Below, in pieces: positions 20,478-30,173 of a stretch of DNA of 64,000 nucleotides. The stretch's first letter is position 1; each line of letters starts with the position of its first letter. The stretch is from the NCBI GenBank assembly GCA_964440935.1, contig CAYTTY010000001.1, positions 149,507 through 213,506 on the forward strand, read 5' to 3'. The DNA comes from WJJR01 sp964440935 (lineage in GTDB: Bacteria > Zixibacteria > MSB-5A5 > WJJR01). The notes beneath the pieces are model-generated. The model worked only from the letters and a program-made list of their open reading frames with translations, was not told the origin of the DNA and ran no database searches. Made by a program: the position numbers and the translations under genes.

Positions 20478-21308
20478 ATGGGTATGCGATCATTCAAACC
20501 GACCAGCGCGGGTATCCGTCATCGGATGATTCCGACATTTGATGAGATCACGTCGGATAAGCCGGAAAAGTCGTTGTTGACGCCGCTTCGCAAGTCGGGT
20601 GGCCGCAATAACAAGGGACGTGTGACGACCCGTCATCGTGGCGGTGGTCATAAGCGTCATTACCGCTTGATTGACTTCAAGCGCGACAAGCGTGAAGTGC
20701 CCGCCCTGGTGGCCAGCATCGAATACGATCCCAACCGCAGTGCTCGCATTGCCCTATTGCATTACAAAGATGGCGAGAAGCGCTACATCCTTGCGCCGAA
20801 TGGGTTGACTGTTGGCCAGACGGTTGTCGCCAGTGACAGCGCCGACATCCGTGTGGGCAATGCCCTGCCATTAGCCAAGATGCCGCTCGGTATCGCCGTG
20901 CATAATGTCGAGTTGCGGAAGGGCAAGGGCGGTCAGATGGCGCGCAGCGCCGGGTCGCAGGTGGTGATTGCCGCCAAAGAAGGCAGTATGGCGCATTTGC
21001 GCCTGCCGTCGGGTGAGGTTCGCCTCGTGCGGCAGGAGTGTTTCGCAACCATCGGCCAAGTCGGCAATTTGGAACATGAGAAAGTGTCGTTGGGGAAGGC
21101 CGGTGCGTCGCGCTGGCTCGGCCGCCGTCCGAAAGTGCGCGGCGTTGCCATGAACCCCGTCGATCATCCGATGGGTGGCGGTGAAGGGCGTTCCTCCGGC
21201 GGACGGCATCCGTGTTCCCCGTGGGGGCAGAAGGCCAAGGGATTGAAAACGCGGAAGTCGCGCAAGACGTCGAGTCGGTGGATCGTCAAGCGGCGCGGCA
21301 AGAAATAA
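20478..21308 (+). CDS. rplB: 50S ribosomal protein uL2
   Basis: Highly conserved 50S protein needed for subunit joining and peptidyl transfer, 276 residues. Motifs include KSGGRNNKGRVTTRHRGGGHKRHYR, RIALLHYKDGEKRYILAP and the C-terminal MNPVDHPMGGGEGRSSGGR, with the histidine implicated in peptidyl-transferase activity. A second ATG at 20484 gives an almost identical product. Confidence 0.97.
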   Translation: MGMRSFKPTSAGIRHRMIPTFDEITSDKPEKSLLTPLRKSGGRNNKGRVTTRHRGGGHKRHYRLIDFKRDKREVPALVASIEYDPNRSARIALLHYKDGEKRYILAPNGLTVGQTVVASDSADIRVGNALPLAKMPLGIAVHNVELRKGKGGQMARSAGSQVVIAAKEGSMAHLRLPSGEVRLVRQECFATIGQVGNLEHEKVSLGKAGASRWLGRRPKVRGVAMNPVDHPMGGGEGRSSGGRHPCSPWGQKAKGLKTRKSRKTSSRWIVKRRGKK

Positions 21309-21362
21309 GGTTCGAACGGCCCGGTTCAGTTGACGCAACGGCCGGGGATGAGGTGATTGCTT

Positions 21363-21656
21363 GTGGCACGAAGTCTGAAAAAAGGTCCGTTTATTGACGC
21401 GAGTCTGCAGAAGCAGATCGAGATGTTGAACAGTTCGGGCGACAAACGCGTGGTGAAAACGTGGGCACGGCGCTCGACCATTCCACCGGACTTTGTCGGC
21501 CACACAATCGCCATTCATAACGGCAACAAGTTTATCCCCGTCTATGTGACGGAAAACATGGTCGGGCACAAGTTGGGTGAGTTCGCGCCGACCCGGACGT
21601 TCCGGGGGCACTCGGGACGCAAGACCGAAAAGGCGTCGGGTCCGCAACATAAGTAG
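21363..21656 (+). CDS. rpsS: 30S ribosomal protein uS19
   Basis: Head protein contacting tRNA in the A site, 97 residues from GTG 21363. I preferred this to TTG 21357 because it gives the family start MARSLKKGPFID and lies 7 bases after GAGGTGA (21350-21356). Conserved WARRSTI, GHTIAIHNGNKFIPVYVTENMVGHKLGEFAPTR and the basic C-terminus are intact. Confidence 0.96.
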   Translation: MARSLKKGPFIDASLQKQIEMLNSSGDKRVVKTWARRSTIPPDFVGHTIAIHNGNKFIPVYVTENMVGHKLGEFAPTRTFRGHSGRKTEKASGPQHK

Positions 21657-21667
21657 GTGAGTCAACG

Positions 21668-22099
21668 ATGGAAGCCGTAGCACGAGCACGATACTTGCGC
21701 GGGTCCGCACGAAAGATGCGGCAGGTCGCGGGACTGGTGAAGGGGATGCCGGTGCGTACCGCCGAGCAGTACCTGCGCCACATGCCCAAGGCGGCCGCGG
21801 CGCCGCTGGCGAAAGTGATCAAGTCGGCCACGGCCAATGCGCTGGCGGTCGGCGGAACCGGTCATCACAAGGCCGATGAGTTGGTGGTGGCGGATGTGCG
21901 GGTCGATGGCGGTCCGATTGCCCGTCGGTTCCGCGCCGTCGGTATGGGTCGCGCGTATCGCATTCGCAAGCGCTACTGCCATGTGCACGTGACCGTGTCC
22001 GATGGGGTCCCGGTGGCAAAGACGAAGAAGGGCGCCGTTAAAGGTGACCCGACAGCCAGGCCGGAACCGTCGCCCGAAGAGGGTGCCGCCGAAGAGTAG
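21668..22099 (+). CDS. rplV: 50S ribosomal protein uL22
   Basis: Exit-tunnel protein, 143 residues. The hallmark segments are RYLRGSARKMRQVAGLVKGM, NALAVGG and the tunnel hairpin VDGGPIARRFRAVGMGRAYRIRKRYCHVHVTVSD. It is about 25 residues longer than the usual 110-118 because of a low-complexity Pro/Glu tail (RPEPSPEEGAAEE). Such tails recur in several ribosomal proteins of this window. Confidence 0.95.
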   Translation: MEAVARARYLRGSARKMRQVAGLVKGMPVRTAEQYLRHMPKAAAAPLAKVIKSATANALAVGGTGHHKADELVVADVRVDGGPIARRFRAVGMGRAYRIRKRYCHVHVTVSDGVPVAKTKKGAVKGDPTARPEPSPEEGAAEE

Positions 22100-22136
22100 T
22101 TGATGGAGTGCACGCCCAGGCGTGCAGGAGGTTTCG

Positions 22137-22940
22137 TTGGGTCAGAAGACAAATCCAGTTGGTTTTCGTGTGGGCGTCATTCGTGGGTGGTCCTCGAAGT
22201 GGTTTGCCGAGCGGAATTACAGCGATCTGCTCTTTGAGGATCTGTCCATCAAGCGCTATATCAATCGCCGTCTGCAGAATGCCGGCATCGCCAAGCTGGA
22301 GATCATTCGTGCGCCGAAGCGTGTCACGGTCGATGTTCACACGTCGCGTCCGGGTATTGTAATCGGACGCAAGGGCGCGGAAGTCGACAAATTGCGCGAG
22401 GAATTGCAGCTTCTGACCAAAAAAGATATCACGATTAATATCATCGAAGTGAAGCAACCTGAAGTGCAGGCGCGCCTGGTAGCCGAATCGATTGCGCGCC
22501 AGTTGGAAGGTCGAATCTCGTTTCGTCGCGCCATGAAGAAGGCGCTGGGCTCGGCGATGAAGCTGGGCGCCCAGGGGATTCGGATCGAGTGCGGGGGGCG
22601 TTTAGGGGGCGCGGAAATCGCGCGCACTGAAAAATACATGGAAGGGCGCGTGCCGTTGCATACGCTGCGTGCCGATATCGACTTTGCACGTGCCACGGCA
22701 CGGACGACATATGGCACGATCGGCGTGAAGGTGTGGATTTGTAAAGGCGAAGTGCTTGGTCCGCAGGCAGAGGGTAGTGAAGAATCCGAATCACCGCTCT
22801 TCGGCGGTCGTGAACGCGGCAAGCGCGGCGGCAAGCGGCGCCAGGGTCCGCGGTCGCGACGGAAGCGTCCGACCTCGGAGCAGGGCGAGAGTGCAACGGA
22901 GAGCAGTGGTGACTCCGATAGCGGTTCGGGGAGCGAATAA
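22137..22940 (+). CDS. rpsC: 30S ribosomal protein uS3, with an extended tail
   Basis: mRNA-entry-channel protein with helicase function. It has 267 residues from TTG 22137, which gives GQKTNPVGFRVGVIRGW; Shine-Dalgarno GGAGG is at 22127-22131. The KH domain contains RPGIVIGRKGAEVDKLREEL, and the C-terminal domain ends near KVWICKGEVL (about residue 208). Beyond this is an unusual tail of about 55 residues: first basic (RERGKRGGKRRQGPRSRRKR), then acidic/serine-rich (SGDSDSGSGSE). The core is certain; the tail's role is unknown. Confidence 0.96.
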   Translation: MGQKTNPVGFRVGVIRGWSSKWFAERNYSDLLFEDLSIKRYINRRLQNAGIAKLEIIRAPKRVTVDVHTSRPGIVIGRKGAEVDKLREELQLLTKKDITINIIEVKQPEVQARLVAESIARQLEGRISFRRAMKKALGSAMKLGAQGIRIECGGRLGGAEIARTEKYMEGRVPLHTLRADIDFARATARTTYGTIGVKVWICKGEVLGPQAEGSEESESPLFGGRERGKRGGKRRQGPRSRRKRPTSEQGESATESSGDSDSGSGSE

Positions 22941-22991
22941 CCAGGCGTGCGACGGTTCCACGTGGTCGTTGTCGCCAAGTGAGTGATCAAT

Positions 22992-23405
22992 ATGCTGTCA
23001 CCGAAACGAGTCAAGCATCGTAAGCAGCAGCGCGGCAATCGCAATGGCAAAGCCTATCGGGGGAGTTCCATTTCCTTCGGGCAGTATGGACTCAAGGCTC
23101 TGGAGCCCGGCTGGATCAACAACCGGCAGATCGAGGCCGCACGCGTGGCGTTGACACGCAAGATCAAGCGCGGCGGCAAGGTCTGGATTCGTATCTTTCC
23201 GGACAAGTCGATCACCGTCAAGCCGGCCGAAACCCGTATGGGGAAGGGTAAGGGCAGCCCGGAGCATTGGGTAGCGGTCGTTAAGCCCGGACGCATTCTG
23301 TTCGAGCTGGATGGCGTCGCCGATGAATTGGCACAGTCCGCGCTCCGGTTGGCGGCGGCGAAGCTGCCGATTAAGACGAAATTTGTGCAGTCGCACTCCT
23401 CGTAA
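22992..23405 (+). CDS. rplP: 50S ribosomal protein uL16
   Basis: A-site-side 50S protein, 137 residues. ATG 22992 gives the family start MLSPKRVKHRKQQRG; an upstream in-frame GTG at 22983 adds three residues. GSSISFGQYGLKALEPGWI, RIFPDKSITVKPAETRMGKGKGSPEHWVAVVKPGR and the motif surrounding the hydroxylatable arginine are present. Confidence 0.96.
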   Translation: MLSPKRVKHRKQQRGNRNGKAYRGSSISFGQYGLKALEPGWINNRQIEAARVALTRKIKRGGKVWIRIFPDKSITVKPAETRMGKGKGSPEHWVAVVKPGRILFELDGVADELAQSALRLAAAKLPIKTKFVQSHSS

Positions 23406-23428
23406 GAGTCTGACTGCTGGGGTCGAAT

Positions 23429-23647
23429 ATGGGAATGATGAAATCCGAACGGTTGCGTGAATTGACGGACGAAGAGCTGCGCCATCAAAAGCGCGAGCTC
23501 GAAGACGAGTTGTTCAATTTGCGCATTCGCAAATCGCTGCAGCCGCCGGATAACCCGCTGCAGTTGCGCAACCTGCGCCGTCAGGTGGCGCGTGTTGAAA
23601 CGGTCATTAATGAGCGCAAGAAGCAGGAGCGTTCGGAAACGGCCTGA
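23429..23647 (+). CDS. rpmC: 50S ribosomal protein uL29
   Basis: Small helical-hairpin protein at the tunnel exit, 72 residues. It contains LRELTDEELRHQKRELEDELFNLRIRKS and NLRRQVARVETVINERK, the two-helix pattern of the family. Two further in-frame ATGs within the first five codons leave the exact start open by a few residues. Confidence 0.94.
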   Translation: MGMMKSERLRELTDEELRHQKRELEDELFNLRIRKSLQPPDNPLQLRNLRRQVARVETVINERKKQERSETA

Positions 23648-23669
23648 GGCGGCCGCTGGTACGGAGTGA

Positions 23670-23939
23670 ATGTCGATGACGGAGACGCAGCGAGGACGGC
23701 GCAAGACGCGTGTAGGGATTGTCTCGTCGGATAAGATGTTTAAGACCATCACGGTCGAATTCGACCGCGTGATGGAGCACCCGCTGTACAAGCGCGTGAT
23801 TCGTCGGACGATGAGGATCAAGGCGCACGACGAGAACGGCGAGGCGCGCGTCGGTGATCGCGTCCGGTTGATGGAAACACGCCCGTTGTCGAAAACCAAA
23901 CGCTGGCGTCTGGTCGAAATATTGGAGAAAGCGAAGTAG
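23670..23939 (+). CDS. rpsQ: 30S ribosomal protein uS17
   Basis: Primary 16S rRNA-binding protein, 89 residues. It has RKTRVGIVSSDKMFKTITVEFDRVMEHPLYKRVIRRTMRIKAHDE, then GDRVRLMETRPLSKTKRWRLVEIL. The first codons (MSMTETQRGR) form a short basic extension. The order rpmC-rpsQ-rplN is the standard one. Confidence 0.95.
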   Translation: MSMTETQRGRRKTRVGIVSSDKMFKTITVEFDRVMEHPLYKRVIRRTMRIKAHDENGEARVGDRVRLMETRPLSKTKRWRLVEILEKAK

Positions 23940-23979
23940 TTGCGTCCGTAACGGACCCGTTTCGTGGAGTGGTGCTGCG

Positions 23980-24348
23980 ATGATACAAGAAGAAAGCCGG
24001 CTGACTGTGGCCGACAATTCAGGCGCCAAGGAAGTGTTGTGCTTCCGGGTTCTGGGTGGGACGCGACGCCGCTACGCGCGTGTGGGCGACCAGATCGTCT
24101 GTTCGGTGAAGGACGCCGTGCCGGGCGGGACGGTGAAGAAGAAAGAAAAGTGCCGGGCCGTCATCGTGCGGACGACCAAGGCGACGCGCCGTCGTGACGG
24201 GTCGTATATCCGGTTTTCCGACAATGCCGCCGTGATTATCAACGATCAGGGCGAGCCGCGTGGGACGCGTATTTTCGGACCGGTCGCACGCGAGTTGCGC
24301 GAGAAGAACTATATGAAGATCGTCTCACTGGCACCTGAGGTGCTGTGA
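23980..24348 (+). CDS. rplN: 50S ribosomal protein uL14
   Basis: Intersubunit-bridge protein and docking site of the silencing factor RsfS, 122 residues (exactly typical). Motifs: MIQEESRLTVADNSGAKE, VGDQIVCSVKDAVPGGTVKKKEKCRAVIVRT and GTRIFGPVARELREKNYMKIVSLAPEVL. Confidence 0.97.
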   Translation: MIQEESRLTVADNSGAKEVLCFRVLGGTRRRYARVGDQIVCSVKDAVPGGTVKKKEKCRAVIVRTTKATRRRDGSYIRFSDNAAVIINDQGEPRGTRIFGPVARELREKNYMKIVSLAPEVL

Positions 24349-24376
24349 ACGTCGGATTTTATTAGTCGGTGATGAT

Positions 24377-24601
24377 ATGAGCCAGGTTATCAAAAAAGGT
24401 GATACCGTACGGGTGCTGTCGGGACAGTACCGTGGCAAGACCGGGCGTGTGCTGCGCGTGATTCCGAAGAAGTCGCGTGTGGTGGTTGAGGGGGTGAATA
24501 TGATTCATCGCCATACCCGACCCACACAGCGCAACCCCAAGGGCGGTATCATCGAGAAAGAAGCGCCGATTCACATGTCGAATGTCCGGCTGGAAGTCTA
24601 G
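24377..24601 (+). CDS. rplX: 50S ribosomal protein uL24
   Basis: Assembly initiator protein with a KOW domain (IKKGDTVRVLSGQYRGKTGRVLRVIPKKSRVVVEGVN). At 74 residues it is at the short end of the family: it stops right after HMSNVRLEV and lacks the C-terminal zinc-ribbon-like extension of longer homologues. No sign of truncation; the next gene has its own start 21 bp on. Confidence 0.95.
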   Translation: MSQVIKKGDTVRVLSGQYRGKTGRVLRVIPKKSRVVVEGVNMIHRHTRPTQRNPKGGIIEKEAPIHMSNVRLEV

Positions 24602-24622
24602 CCGGTATCGGGACGAAACGTT

Positions 24623-25165
24623 ATGACTCGCTTGCAGGAACGATATCGCACAGAAGTGGCGCCCAAACTCAAAGAACAGTTTGGGTTCAAAAGCATCATG
24701 CGGGCGCCGCGTCTGGAAAAGATCGTCATCAACCAGGGGTTGGGCGAGGCGATCGCCAATCCCAAGGTTCTGGAAACGTCGATGGCTGAAATCGGGGCGA
24801 TCACCGGACAGCGTCCGGCGATTCGTCGCGCACGCAAATCGATTTCCAGCTTCAAGTTGCGCGAGGGGATGCCGATCGGCTGCGCAGTGACGTTGCGCGG
24901 GCGGCGCATGTATGAATTTTTCGAACGCCTGACCAATATCGCGCTGCCGCGTGTGCGTGACTTCCGCGGCGTGCCGACCAAGTCGTTCGACGGCAAGGGG
25001 AACTACACACTGGGCGTGCGTGAGCAGATCATTTTCCCGGAAATCCATTATGATAGAATCGATAAGATCCGGGGTATGAACATCACGATTTGCACCACCG
25101 CCGAGACTGACGAAGAAGGATTGGAATTGTTGCGGTTGTTGGGCATGCCGTTCCGCCGCAACTAG
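24623..25165 (+). CDS. rplE: 50S ribosomal protein uL5
   Basis: 5S-rRNA-binding protein of the central protuberance, 180 residues. It contains RAPRLEKIVINQGLGEA, ITGQRPAIRRARKSISSFKLREGMPIGCAVTLRG, YEFFERL and the C-terminal FPEIHYDRIDKIRGMNITI. Spacing of 21 bp after rplX and 28 bp before rpsN. Confidence 0.97.
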   Translation: MTRLQERYRTEVAPKLKEQFGFKSIMRAPRLEKIVINQGLGEAIANPKVLETSMAEIGAITGQRPAIRRARKSISSFKLREGMPIGCAVTLRGRRMYEFFERLTNIALPRVRDFRGVPTKSFDGKGNYTLGVREQIIFPEIHYDRIDKIRGMNITICTTAETDEEGLELLRLLGMPFRRN

Positions 25166-25193
25166 ATGGTTGTATTCAGGGGAGTGTTAACTC

Positions 25194-25379
25194 GTGGCGA
25201 AGAAGTGTCTGATTGAGAAACAGAAGCGTAAACCGAAATTCGCGGTGCGTGCCTACAACCGGTGCCGGCTGTGCGGACGACCGCGCGGGTACCTTCGCAA
25301 GTTCGGCGTGTGCCGCATCTGTTTCCGATTGCTCGCCCTCGATGGAGAAATTCCCGGAGTGACCAAGGCCAGTTGGTAG
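25194..25379 (+). CDS. rpsN: 30S ribosomal protein uS14, zinc-binding type
   Basis: Short 61-residue form (rpsZ-like) with a zinc knuckle: C24-x-x-C27 (CRLCG) and C40-x-x-C43 (CRICF). It starts at GTG with AGGGGAGTG upstream. The conserved FAVRAYNRCRLCGRPRGYLRKFGVCRICFR and GVTKASW ending match the family. Confidence 0.96.
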   Translation: MAKKCLIEKQKRKPKFAVRAYNRCRLCGRPRGYLRKFGVCRICFRLLALDGEIPGVTKASW

Positions 25380-25415
25380 CAGCGGGCCGGACTCGTCTGC
25401 CAACGGAGAGAGATT

Positions 25416-25814
25416 ATGTCGGTTACTGATCCGATTGCTGATTTCCTGACGCGCGTTCGCAATGCCATGCGGGCGGGACATAAGCGTGTCACCGTACCGT
25501 CGACGCGCATGCGCAAAGAGATTGCCCGCGTGCTGGCGGAGAATCACTACATTCGCGGTTTTGCCGAAGTGCAGGCGTCGCCGCAAAACCAGTTGGTGAT
25601 TCGCCTGCGCTATACCCCGCAGCAGGAGCCGGTGATTACTAACATTCAGCGGGAGTCGCGACCGGGGCTGCGGAAGTACCGCGACGCGACCGGTGTGCGG
25701 GACTTGGGGCGGCGTCTGGGAACGACGGTAATGTCCACCTCGCGCGGCGTTATGACCGACCGCGAAGCCAAAGAACTCGGCATCGGTGGAGAACTGCTGT
25801 TTCGAGTGTGGTAG
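25416..25814 (+). CDS. rpsH: 30S ribosomal protein uS8
   Basis: 16S central-domain binder and, in E. coli, translational repressor of the spc operon. It has 132 residues with DPIADFLTRVRNAMRAGH, a middle region of usual variability, and the C-terminal MSTSRGVMTDREAKELGIGGELLFRVW. Shine-Dalgarno AACGGAGAG precedes the ATG. Confidence 0.96.
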   Translation: MSVTDPIADFLTRVRNAMRAGHKRVTVPSTRMRKEIARVLAENHYIRGFAEVQASPQNQLVIRLRYTPQQEPVITNIQRESRPGLRKYRDATGVRDLGRRLGTTVMSTSRGVMTDREAKELGIGGELLFRVW

Positions 25815-25823
25815 GAGTTTGAC

Positions 25824-26360
25824 ATGTCACGCATAGGAAAACTACCCATTCCCATACCCGACGCTGTTACGGTGGATATTAACGATTCCACCGTCACCGT
25901 GACCGGTCCAAAGGGCGAATTGACACAGTCGTTCAGTCCCGATATGGAGATCGCCATGGAGGACGGCACGGTTGTGGTGCGCCGGCCGAGCGATCAACAG
26001 CGTCACCGTGCCCTGCATGGGCTCACACGCGCGTTGATAGCGAACATGGTCACCGGGGTCTCGGCCGGTTACAAAAGGGTCCTGGAGATTGTCGGCGTCG
26101 GATATCGTGCGGAACTGATGGGGAATCGGTTGAACTTGATTGTGGGGTTTTCGCACCCCATCCTGGTCACGCCTCCGCCGGGCATTACGTTCACCGTCGA
26201 GAGTCCGACCCGGTTTTCCATTGAAGGTATTAACAAGCAGTTGGTGGGAGAGATAGCGTCTCAGGTTCGCGCCGTGCGGCCGCCCGAACCGTACAAGGGC
26301 AAAGGCATTCGGTTTGAGGGTGAATACGTACGCCGCAAGGCCGGCAAGACGGCGGCATAG
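25824..26360 (+). CDS. rplF: 50S ribosomal protein uL6
   Basis: Two-repeat 50S protein near the GTPase centre, 178 residues. It has SRIGKLPIPIPDAV, VTVTGPKGELTQ, RALHGLTRALIANMVTGVSAGYKRVLEIVGVGYRA and the C-terminal PPEPYKGKGIRFEGEYVRRKAGK, the family signature. Confidence 0.97.
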   Translation: MSRIGKLPIPIPDAVTVDINDSTVTVTGPKGELTQSFSPDMEIAMEDGTVVVRRPSDQQRHRALHGLTRALIANMVTGVSAGYKRVLEIVGVGYRAELMGNRLNLIVGFSHPILVTPPPGITFTVESPTRFSIEGINKQLVGEIASQVRAVRPPEPYKGKGIRFEGEYVRRKAGKTAA

Positions 26361-26412
26361 TACAGTATCACGGATCGCCGCGTGATGCAGCGACGGAGTG
26401 AGAAACGGAATC

Positions 26413-26781
26413 ATGGCTGATCGATACATCGACAAGGCAAAGCGCGAATTGCGGCGCCGCCGGCATGTGCGCAACCGCATTCACGGTACGGCGGAACGTC
26501 CGCGCCTGACCGTCAGCAAGTCGAACAAGGCGACCGTGGCACAGATCGTCGACGACATCAATGGCGTGACGATCGCGCAGTTGACAACGTTGACGCTCAG
26601 CCCGGCGTCCGACAGGCCGTCCAATAAGCAGGCGATGGCCAAAGAACTCGGGAAAGCCATCGCGGCAGCGGCCAAAGAGAAGGGCGTGAGTGCCGTTGTG
26701 TTCGATCGCAACAGATATGTCTACCACGGACGCGTCCGTGCCGTAGCCGAAGGCGCGCGTGAGGGTGGATTGGCGTTTTAA
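26413..26781 (+). CDS. rplR: 50S ribosomal protein uL18
   Basis: 5S-rRNA-binding protein, 122 residues from ATG 26413. A GTG at 26398 in frame would add MRNGI but directly abuts GGAG, so it is less likely. RRRRHVRNRIHGTAERPRLTVSKSNK, the AKELGKAIAAAAKEKGVSAVVFDRN region and YHGRVRAVAEGAREGGLAF are all typical. Confidence 0.95.
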   Translation: MADRYIDKAKRELRRRRHVRNRIHGTAERPRLTVSKSNKATVAQIVDDINGVTIAQLTTLTLSPASDRPSNKQAMAKELGKAIAAAAKEKGVSAVVFDRNRYVYHGRVRAVAEGAREGGLAF

Positions 26782-26845
26782 ATTATCCGGCGCTCTCCGG
26801 TGGGAGGCGCTGTAGACGTGTGTTGTAAAGGAGAGGTTACCCGAT

Positions 26846-27451
26846 TTGTGGCAAGGTGCAGCCGATAGTGGCGAATTCGTCGAAAAGGTGATCTACGTCA
26901 ACCGTGTCGCCAAAGTGGTGAAAGGTGGACGCCGATTTTCGTTCACCGCACTCGTCGCGGCGGGTGACCGCAAGGGCAACGTCGGAATTGGGCTCGGCAA
27001 GGCGGGGGAAGTCGCCGAAGCGATTCGCAAGGGCGTTGAAGCGGCCAAGAAAGAAATGGAGCCGGTGGTCATTCGCAACGGCACCATCCCACATATGGTG
27101 ACGGGGCGTGCCGGCGCGGCTCGTGTGTTGTTGCGTCCTGCTACCCCCGGTACCGGTGTGATTGCCGGTGGTCCTGTCCGCGCCGTGCTCGAGTCGGCGG
27201 GGATCCAGGACATCTTGACCAAGTCGCTCGGGTCGCCGAATCCGCACAACGTGGTGAAAGCGACGATGGACGGTCTGCTGCAGTTGCGCCACGTCGAGAC
27301 CATCGGCCAGTACCGTCATCATCTGGCGGCCGAGGCGGCCGGTGCGGACTCCTCGAACGGAGGCAAGCAACCGGCTGCGGACGAGAGCGCTCCGGAGGAC
27401 ACAGCACCGGACACCGGCGAAGAACCGCAGAATGACGAGAATGAGTCTTAA
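26846..27451 (+). CDS. rpsE: 30S ribosomal protein uS5, with an acidic tail
   Basis: Accuracy-centre protein, 201 residues. It starts at TTG 26846, nine bases after a strong AAGGAGAGG (26828-26836). The core has EFVEKVIYVNRVAKVVKGGRRFSF, GNVGIGLGKAGEVAEAIRKGVE, TGVIAGGPVRAVLESAGIQDIL and GSPNPHNVVKATMDGL. From about residue 165 the chain ends in a disordered acidic tail (ADESAPEDTAPDTGEEPQNDENES) not found in most homologues. Confidence 0.95.
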   Translation: MWQGAADSGEFVEKVIYVNRVAKVVKGGRRFSFTALVAAGDRKGNVGIGLGKAGEVAEAIRKGVEAAKKEMEPVVIRNGTIPHMVTGRAGAARVLLRPATPGTGVIAGGPVRAVLESAGIQDILTKSLGSPNPHNVVKATMDGLLQLRHVETIGQYRHHLAAEAAGADSSNGGKQPAADESAPEDTAPDTGEEPQNDENES

Positions 27452-27454
27452 GTG

Positions 27455-27637
27455 ATGGCAAAGATTAAGATTACATACAGGCGGTCCACGATCCGCTCGA
27501 TCGAAAAGCACAAACGGACCATCCGCGCACTCGGTTTCCGCCGTCTGTACCAGACGGTTGTGCGGGAAGACACACCGAGTATCCGCGGCATGGTGAAATC
27601 GGTGGAGCATCTCGTGACCGTGGAACCGGCGGAGTAA
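27455..27637 (+). CDS. rpmD: 50S ribosomal protein uL30
   Basis: Small 60-residue protein (AKIKITYRRSTIRSIEKHKRTIRALGFRRLYQTVVREDTPSIRGMVKSVEHLVTVE). The ATG at 27455 follows the rpsE stop by 3 bp; an in-frame GTG at 27452 is an alternative. uL30 is missing from some phyla, so its presence is a small taxonomic hint. Confidence 0.95.
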   Translation: MAKIKITYRRSTIRSIEKHKRTIRALGFRRLYQTVVREDTPSIRGMVKSVEHLVTVEPAE

Positions 27638-27680
27638 TCAGGCACCGGATCGGTGCTGCTGAACTTAGAGTGGTGTATTG

Positions 27681-28232
27681 ATGAACTTATCGGAACTGAA
27701 GCCGCCCGCGGGCGCACACAAGAAGGGCCGCCGCGTCGGACGTGGTCCGGGCTCGGGACGAGGCAAGACCTCGGGACGTGGTCATAAGGGACAAATGGCC
27801 CGGTCGGGTGCGAAACATCGCGCCTCGATGGAGGGCGGGCAGATGCGCATCTATCGCCGTCTCCCCAAGCGCGGATTCTACAATCCGGCACACGTTCAGT
27901 ATCAGGTGGTCAATCTGTCCGATCTGGCGGAGTCGAATGCGAGTGATCGTGTCGACATTGACGGTCTGCACGCACTGCGGCTGGTGCGCACCAAGTCGAA
28001 TCCGGTGAAGATACTGGGCAACGGCACTCTCGATCGTCCATTGCACATTGTGGCCCACGCATTTTCAAAGTCCGCCGAAGAAAAGATTACGGCCGCGGGG
28101 GGCAAGTGCGAACGCATTGCTCCACCAAAGGTAGCGGCTACGTCACCGGCCAAAGCCAAGGCGGACGCTGCTCCGGCCGAACCAGCGGAAAGCGACGACG
28201 AAAAACCCGAGTCCGAGGACACACAATCATAA
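27681..28232 (+). CDS. rplO: 50S ribosomal protein uL15, with an Ala/Glu tail
   Basis: Late-assembly 50S protein. The core is recognisable by LSELKPPAGAHKKGRRVGRGPGSGRGKTSGRGHKGQ, MEGGQMRIYRRLPKRGF and the C-terminal alpha/beta segment. At 183 residues it exceeds the usual 145-150 because of an alanine-, lysine- and glutamate-rich tail (KAKADAAPAEPAESDDEKPESEDTQS). ATG 27681 is preferred to TTG 27678. Confidence 0.95.
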   Translation: MNLSELKPPAGAHKKGRRVGRGPGSGRGKTSGRGHKGQMARSGAKHRASMEGGQMRIYRRLPKRGFYNPAHVQYQVVNLSDLAESNASDRVDIDGLHALRLVRTKSNPVKILGNGTLDRPLHIVAHAFSKSAEEKITAAGGKCERIAPPKVAATSPAKAKADAAPAEPAESDDEKPESEDTQS

Positions 28233-28270
28233 GGGCCGTGGGCTTGCGTAGCCACGGTGACTGACCCAAT

Positions 28271-29584
<1,314 letters not shown>

Positions 29585-29609
29585 TTTGAACGCGGAGTGT
29601 AGATACGCC

Positions 29610-30173
29610 ATGCGGTGGATTCTATTGGGACCGCCGGGATCAGGGAAGGGGACACAGGCAAAGAAGCTCGCTTCGGCCCATGATCTCACGCACCTGTCCA
29701 CAGGAGATGTACTGCGGAATGAGATTGCGAAGGACAGCGAATTGGGGAAAGAAGCCAAGGCCTACATGGAGCGCGGCGATCTGGTTCCCGACGAGTTGAT
29801 CCTGAAGATGATTCGTGAATGCCTGCCGTCTGAGTCCGATGGCAACGGCTTTTTGCTCGACGGGTTTCCGCGCACGGAACAGCAAGCGCAGGCGCTCGAC
29901 GTGATGTTGAAGAAGGAAGGACGCTCCATCGACCGGGCTGTCCTGGTCGATGTCAGCGATGAGGAGATCAAAAGGCGTCTGGAAGGACGCGCCAAGGCGG
30001 AAGGGCGAACAGACGACACGGCCGACGTGATTGAACAGCGGTTGAACGTTTATCGCCAGCAGACCGTGCCGGTCGCCAATCATTACGAGCACCAGGGTCT
30101 CCTGACCAAAGTGAATGGCGAACAGTCGATTGATGACGTTTACAACGATTTGGAAAAGCTGCTGACTGCATGA
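29610..30173 (+). CDS. adk: Adenylate kinase, short LID form
   Basis: Converts ATP plus AMP to two ADP. It has 187 residues from ATG 29610 (GGAGTG ten bases upstream; an earlier in-frame TTG would overlap the end of secY's context). P-loop GPPGSGKGTQ, the AMP-binding STGDVLRNE, FLLDGFPRT, and a short LID (RAKAEGRTDDTADVIEQRL) with no zinc cysteines. It overlaps map by 4 bp (ATGA). Confidence 0.97.
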   Translation: MRWILLGPPGSGKGTQAKKLASAHDLTHLSTGDVLRNEIAKDSELGKEAKAYMERGDLVPDELILKMIRECLPSESDGNGFLLDGFPRTEQQAQALDVMLKKEGRSIDRAVLVDVSDEEIKRRLEGRAKAEGRTDDTADVIEQRLNVYRQQTVPVANHYEHQGLLTKVNGEQSIDDVYNDLEKLLTA